NCBI GenBank assembly: GCA_005800965.1
Contig: SYEA01000108.1
Location: forward strand, 1-10,376
Source: Actinomycetota bacterium
GTDB taxonomy: Bacteria > Actinomycetota > Acidimicrobiia > Acidimicrobiales > Ilumatobacteraceae
Length of the DNA: 10,376 bases
Direction of reading: 5' to 3'
Part shown: positions 7,244-10,376 of the stretch, piece by piece
Layout of the letters: each line of letters starts with the position of its first letter
Numbering within the stretch: position 1 is the stretch's first letter
Program-made: the position numbers and the translations under genes
Notes under the pieces: generated by a model
What the model saw: the letters and a program-made list of their open reading frames with translations, nothing else
The model's database searches: none
Told to the model about the DNA's origin: nothing

Positions 7244-8416
7244 ATGTCAATTGCCTTTCGAGTGCGTTCACGTCCCAGTGACCCACGCGGTTCGGCGAGT
7301 GTGCTTGACCCGTGGCGCAATGTCGATTGGATGATGCTTTGGGCGGTCGGGGCTCTCGCCGTAATCGGTGTCTTCAACATTTATGCGACTACTAGCCCGC
7401 GGCTGGTGTTGCGAGGTGCCGACCCGTTCTATTTCACTCAACGGCAGGTGTTGTTCGTTTTTGCGGCAGTCGTTGCGTTGGGCGCGGTGATGTTTTTTGG
7501 GCACGACTGGCTGCGAAGCATAGCGGTGTGGTTGTATGCGGCGACTACATTTTCGTTGTTCATTTTGCTGTTGTGGGGTCGTGCTAGCAGCGAGACGAAG
7601 CTGTCATTTGATCTTGGTGTCATCGCAGTGCAGCCGGCCGAGGTGATGAAACCCGTACTTGTGCTCGTGTTGGCGGCCTGGTTTGCTGATGCCGGCATGC
7701 GCACGATGCCCTATGACGAATTCATTCGTGCCTTGCTCATTGCTGGGGCGCCGTTCTTGCTGATTGCTTTGCAACCCGACCTTGGTTCGGCGATGACCAT
7801 CGCTGCTGGCGTGTTTGGGGTGTTGCTCATTGCCGGAACCCAACGGCGTCACTTTGTGTTCATCACAATTCTGGCCACACTCAGTTTCATGGCCTCAATT
7901 TGGTCAGGTGTCGTGCGTGACTATCAGCTGGAGCGCTTCACGGCGTTGTGGAACCAGAACAACACGAGTGATCGAAGTCTGCAGAACTTGGTGTTGCAGG
8001 TGCGCTACGCAAAACGAGCCGTAGCGGCAGGTGGATATTTCGGTAAGGGATATCTGCAGGGTGAACTCACCAATGGTCGATTCATTCCCGTGCAGTCAAC
8101 CGATTTTCCCTTTTCGGCGATTGGAGAGCAGTTCGGGTTGGTCGGGGCGTTTATCGTCGTTGGGCTTTTTTCGTTTATCTTGTTGCGGGTCTGGATCATC
8201 GGACGCAACGCCAATAGCCCATTCGGGCGGTTCTTGGCAGCCGGGGTGTTTGCCACACTGGCTTGGCAGGTGTTTCAAAATATTGGAATGACCATCGGCA
8301 TCACACCCGTTTCTGGGCTACCCCTGCCTTTTGTGTCCTATGGCGGGTCGCACTTGGTGGCGTGGGCCGTGATGATTGGGCTGGTGCAAAGCGTCGAGAT
8401 GCGCCGTTCGGCCTAG
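7244..8416 (+). CDS. rodA: SEDS peptidoglycan glycosyltransferase RodA
   Basis: A 390-residue polytopic SEDS protein that polymerises lipid II into glycan strands and works as a pair with PBP2. Numbered from ATG 7244, family motifs are QPAEVMK (130-136; usually QPSE.xK), QPDLGSA (177-183), the extracytoplasmic STDFPFSAIGEQFG (285-298) and GITPVSGLPLPFVSYGGS (352-369). D287 in the STDF segment aligns with the Asp regarded as catalytic. About ten hydrophobic helices are visible. The motif normally written GAxRW ahead of QPSE reads SSETKLSF here, so the conserved Trp is missing (see findings). ATG 7244 was chosen for its GAGG site and tight coupling to mrdA; a GTG at 7217 would add nine residues. 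A 155-nt gap follows, so this gene probably closes the mre operon. Confidence 0.96.
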   Translation: MSIAFRVRSRPSDPRGSASVLDPWRNVDWMMLWAVGALAVIGVFNIYATTSPRLVLRGADPFYFTQRQVLFVFAAVVALGAVMFFGHDWLRSIAVWLYAATTFSLFILLLWGRASSETKLSFDLGVIAVQPAEVMKPVLVLVLAAWFADAGMRTMPYDEFIRALLIAGAPFLLIALQPDLGSAMTIAAGVFGVLLIAGTQRRHFVFITILATLSFMASIWSGVVRDYQLERFTALWNQNNTSDRSLQNLVLQVRYAKRAVAAGGYFGKGYLQGELTNGRFIPVQSTDFPFSAIGEQFGLVGAFIVVGLFSFILLRVWIIGRNANSPFGRFLAAGVFATLAWQVFQNIGMTIGITPVSGLPLPFVSYGGSHLVAWAVMIGLVQSVEMRRSA

Positions 8417-8571
8417 GTGGGTCAGTAGGCTGAGAGGCGAGTCGGGGTTACCCAACCACAGATTTGTACACACGCACGAGCGTGCGAGCGCAGGGGAAGA
8501 TGCGCACCGCGCCACGGCACGACGAATTCGGCGCAACGGCGCGGATTTGTCGCCATAGGAAAGGTTTTGAC
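8417..8571 (+). other. Intergenic region upstream of rne, probable 5' leader
   Basis: This 155-nt gap between the rodA stop and the chosen rne start is the largest non-coding stretch in the window. It holds several weak GC-rich inverted repeats: CGCAC/GTGCG at 8473-8486 with a GAGC loop, GCGCA/TGCGC at 8488-8505 with a purine loop, and GGCG/CGCC at 8539-8554 just before the ribosome-binding site. I see no U-tract terminator and no convincing -35/-10 pair. The rne frame stays open back to a TTG at 8464, but that extension looks unlike coding sequence. The region is the likeliest place for an rne promoter or leader structure. Confidence 0.5.
8557..8564 (+). promoter_or_regulatory. Strong Shine-Dalgarno for rne
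   Basis: AGGAAAGG is the best Shine-Dalgarno sequence in the window and stands 7 nt before ATG 8572. It decides that start over the upstream in-frame TTG at 8464. Confidence 0.8.
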
Positions 8572-10317
8572 ATGACGAATGAGTTTCCAGAGGGCGAGCG
8601 TTCGCCCATTGAATTGCCCGACCCGCCACACGAGGGACGCGCAGTGATTCCACCACCACCGGGGCGTGCGTTCGGAAAACCACGCGAAGACGGCAGCCCT
8701 GAGGCACCAACGGAAAAAGCCCCCGAGGGTGATTCGGCGCGCAATGGCAATCGTGAGCCGAGCCGCAACGGCAACACCGGCAACCGTCGTCGTCGCCGTG
8801 GGGGACGGGGTCGGACGCGGAATCGCAGCGATGACCGACAGGGAGACGGCCGTTCAGATGGCCGATCTGGTGGTCGGTCTGACGGCCGCTCGCGGGGTCG
8901 CTCCAGTAGCCGCCGCACGAGTGATTCTGACGCTGCACGCGACGACTCCGAAGCTGGGCTGATTGCGCGGCGACGCGGCAAAGAGCGCGATGGGCGTCCG
9001 CTGGGTCGGTATCTCATGTGCGTGCACGTGCGCAACGATTTGACCCAGGTTGCTCTGTTGGAAGGGCGCAGTCTCATCGAGCACTACGTGAGCCGTCCGG
9101 CAGACGATGTGGCACAGATTCACGGCAGCATTTATCTGGGCAAAGTGCAAAACGTTCTGCCCGGCATGGAAGCGGCTTTCGTCGACATCGGCACCCCGAA
9201 AAACGCTGTGTTGTATCGCGGTGACGTGCAGTTCGACAAAGAAGATGTGGTCGAGCAAGGCCCCGAGCCACGCATCGAACACGTGCTGAAGCGTGGACAG
9301 TTGATTCTCTGTCAGGTAACGAAAAATCCGATCGGCGAAAAAGGTGCCCGCCTCACACAAGAAGTGTCGTTGCCTGGGCGTTTCGTGGTGTTGATTCCTG
9401 ACTCCAAGACCTATGGCATCTCCAAGCGCTTGCCCGAAGGCGAGCGTCGTCGTCTGCGCAATGTGCTGGACCGCATCAAGCCCGAACAGCACGGCCTTAT
9501 CGTGCGCACGGCGGCGGAGAACGCCACCGAGCACGAACTTGAAACCGATATGAAGCAGTTGGTCGAGCGCTGGGCGCAAATCAAGGCCAAGGCCGAAAAG
9601 GCCAACTCGCCTACGTTGCTGTACCGCGAGCCGTCGTTGGCAGTGCGAGTGATTCGCGAAGAGTTCAGCAGTGACTACCGCGGCATTGTCATTGATGATC
9701 GTGCATTGTTCGAAGAAGTCCGTGATTACATCGTGGCGTTCAACCCTGAGTTTGTGGATCGCGTCGAATTCTGGGACGAAGCCCAGCAAGGTTTGCCTTT
9801 GTTCGAACAGCATCGCGTGGTAGAGCAACTGCGCAAGGCACTCGATCGCAAGGTGTGGTTGCCATCCGGCGGCTCGCTCGTCATCGAGCACACCGAAGCC
9901 CTGACGGTAGTCGACGTGAATACGGGCAAGAACGTGGGCAAGACGAATCTTGAAGAAACCGTGCTCGGCAACAATCTTGAAGCAGCCGAAGAAGTTGCCC
10001 GACCGTTGCGACTACGCGCCATCGGGGGAAGCATCGTCATTGACTTCATCGACATGGAAATCAAGGAGAATCGTCGCAAAGTGGTCGATGCCTTGCGCCG
10101 GGTGCTGGCACGCGACAAGACGCGGACCCAGGTCTTTGATATCTCTGAACTGGGCCTCGTGCAGATGACCCGCAAGCGCATCGGCGAGGGGCTCATTACC
10201 TCGTTTGCCGACACCTGTGCGGACTGCCTCGGCCGGGGAGTCGTAATCGACACCGAGCTGCTGGAAGACGAAGCGGCCGTCGAGGCTGGTGCCGATCTGC
10301 CCAAGATTGCCCGATAG
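8572..10317 (+). CDS. rne: Ribonuclease E/G family endoribonuclease
   Basis: A 581-residue single-strand-specific endoribonuclease that starts mRNA decay and processes rRNA in the cytoplasm. Residues 1-145 are a disordered, proline- and then arginine-rich extension, with a basic block at 71-85 and GRS repeats at 93-112. The catalytic core begins at GRYLMCVHVRNDLTQVALLE. An S1 RNA-binding domain follows (about 183-268, including GSIYLGKVQNVLPGMEAAFV), then the 5'-sensor/RNase H-like region. The metal-binding acidic residues are D448 in LTVVDVNTGK and D491/D494 in IVIDFIDM. The zinc-link cysteines are C549 and C552 (CADC). The protein stops 29 residues after the CxxC. It therefore lacks the following small domain of E. 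coli RNase E/G and any C-terminal scaffold. ATG 8572 was chosen for its strong Shine-Dalgarno. rplU follows 14 nt later, as in other actinobacteria. Confidence 0.95.
   Translation: MTNEFPEGERSPIELPDPPHEGRAVIPPPPGRAFGKPREDGSPEAPTEKAPEGDSARNGNREPSRNGNTGNRRRRRGGRGRTRNRSDDRQGDGRSDGRSGGRSDGRSRGRSSSRRTSDSDAARDDSEAGLIARRRGKERDGRPLGRYLMCVHVRNDLTQVALLEGRSLIEHYVSRPADDVAQIHGSIYLGKVQNVLPGMEAAFVDIGTPKNAVLYRGDVQFDKEDVVEQGPEPRIEHVLKRGQLILCQVTKNPIGEKGARLTQEVSLPGRFVVLIPDSKTYGISKRLPEGERRRLRNVLDRIKPEQHGLIVRTAAENATEHELETDMKQLVERWAQIKAKAEKANSPTLLYREPSLAVRVIREEFSSDYRGIVIDDRALFEEVRDYIVAFNPEFVDRVEFWDEAQQGLPLFEQHRVVEQLRKALDRKVWLPSGGSLVIEHTEALTVVDVNTGKNVGKTNLEETVLGNNLEAAEEVARPLRLRAIGGSIVIDFIDMEIKENRRKVVDALRRVLARDKTRTQVFDISELGLVQMTRKRIGEGLITSFADTCADCLGRGVVIDTELLEDEAAVEAGADLPKIAR
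8848..8907 (+). repeat. GRS tripeptide repeats in the rne N-terminal extension
   Basis: Sixty bases encode RNase E/G residues 93-112, in which GRS recurs five times separated by D, G or R, for example GRSDGRSGGRSDGRSRGRS. Codons vary between copies (CGT, CGA, CGG, CGC for Arg; TCA, TCT, TCG, TCC for Ser). The repeat is RG/RS-like and would suit nonspecific RNA binding or condensate formation. Confidence 0.8.
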
Positions 10318-10331
10318 AGTACGAGACCGTT

Positions 10332-10376
10332 ATGTACGCAGTGATCGCCTCAGGTGGCAAACAAGAAAAAGTCACG
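10332..10376 (+). CDS. rplU: 50S ribosomal protein L21 (3'-truncated)
   Basis: Only the first 15 codons are inside the window. They read MYAVIASGGKQEKVT, which matches the highly conserved L21 N-terminus (MYAVIxTGGKQYxV). L21 binds 23S rRNA in the large subunit. The call is supported by position, since rne followed by rplU, rpmA and obg is a known actinobacterial order. The ATG is 14 nt after the rne stop, with only a weak purine stretch (10323-10326) as ribosome-binding site, so it is probably co-transcribed with rne. A TAGAGT hexamer over the rne stop (10315-10320) resembles a -10 box but has no other support. Confidence 0.93.
   Translation, partial: MYAVIASGGKQEKVT

Noticed and set aside
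8426..8457. GGCTGAGA followed by GGGGTTACCC, reminiscent of a TPP riboswitch (THI box)
   Set aside because: Only the short CTGAGA core matches; the second conserved THI segment (CTGATCTGGxTAATxCCAGCG) is absent, and rne is not a thiamin gene.
8473..8486. CGCAC-GAGC-GTGCG hairpin as a rodA terminator
   Set aside because: A five-base-pair stem with no downstream T-tract; too weak to call an intrinsic terminator.
8464..8571. Upstream TTG start that would extend RNase E/G by 36 residues
   Set aside because: No Shine-Dalgarno before the TTG, whereas ATG 8572 has AGGAAAGG at 7 nt; the extension does not look like conserved protein.
8854..9891. 345-residue open frame on the minus strand opposite rne
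   Set aside because: Fully antisense to the conserved RNase E/G core, His/Gln-rich composition typical of shadow frames, and no recognisable domain.
10315..10320. TAGAGT as a promoter -10 for rplU
   Set aside because: No -35 element, it overlaps the rne stop, and the 14-nt rne-rplU spacing is adequately explained by co-transcription.
1..10376. A defence system, mobile element or new multigene cassette
   Set aside because: Every gene belongs to a known housekeeping family in a known order; there are no transposases, integrases, repeats with spacers, tRNA or att-like sites, and no unassigned gene of meaningful size.

Overview
The window is a compact, entirely plus-strand stretch of housekeeping genes. 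In order: the 3' end of clpX (ClpXP unfoldase), folC, ndk, mreB, mreC, mreD, mrdA (PBP2), rodA, an RNase E/G gene (rne), and the first 15 codons of rplU (ribosomal protein L21). I see no RNA genes, mobile elements, CRISPR arrays, phage genes or foreign-looking DNA. The long minus-strand open frames all lie opposite conserved genes and look like shadows.

The gene order points to Actinomycetota. From memory, Streptomyces carries clpX-valS-folC-ndk-mreBCD-PBP2-rodA(sfr)-rne-rplU-rpmA-obg in this order, and mycobacteria keep folC-ndk-rne-rplU-rpmA-obg without mreBCD. Here valS is absent between clpX and folC. Moderate GC (clearly below Streptomyces by eye), frequent GTG starts and a Thr/Ser-rich linker in MreC suggest a deep-branching lineage such as Acidimicrobiia. 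That class-level assignment is an inference.

Layout: positions 1-2432 hold metabolism and proteostasis genes (clpX', folC, ndk). Positions 2442-8416 hold a complete rod-elongation (elongasome) cluster whose genes are at most 18 nt apart. mreD and mrdA overlap by 14 nt, and rodA starts one base after the mrdA stop. Positions 8417-8571 are the only real intergenic gap (155 nt). It precedes rne, which has the best Shine-Dalgarno sequence in the window. rne is followed after 14 nt by rplU.

Functionally, MreB filaments, MreC and MreD position and activate the RodA glycosyltransferase and PBP2 transpeptidase, which together build side-wall peptidoglycan. FolC (folate polyglutamylation) and Ndk (NTP balance) supply precursors. 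RNase E/G and L21 belong to RNA turnover and ribosome assembly.

I did not find a new system. The observations most worth a second look are sequence departures inside well-known proteins. These are a four-cysteine cluster in PBP2 between two active-site motifs, loss of the conserved Trp motif in RodA, a roughly 70-residue insertion with a Thr/Ser-rich tract inside the MreC beta domain, and an RNase E/G that stops just after its CxxC zinc-link. Possible leaderless starts at folC and ndk are a weaker observation.
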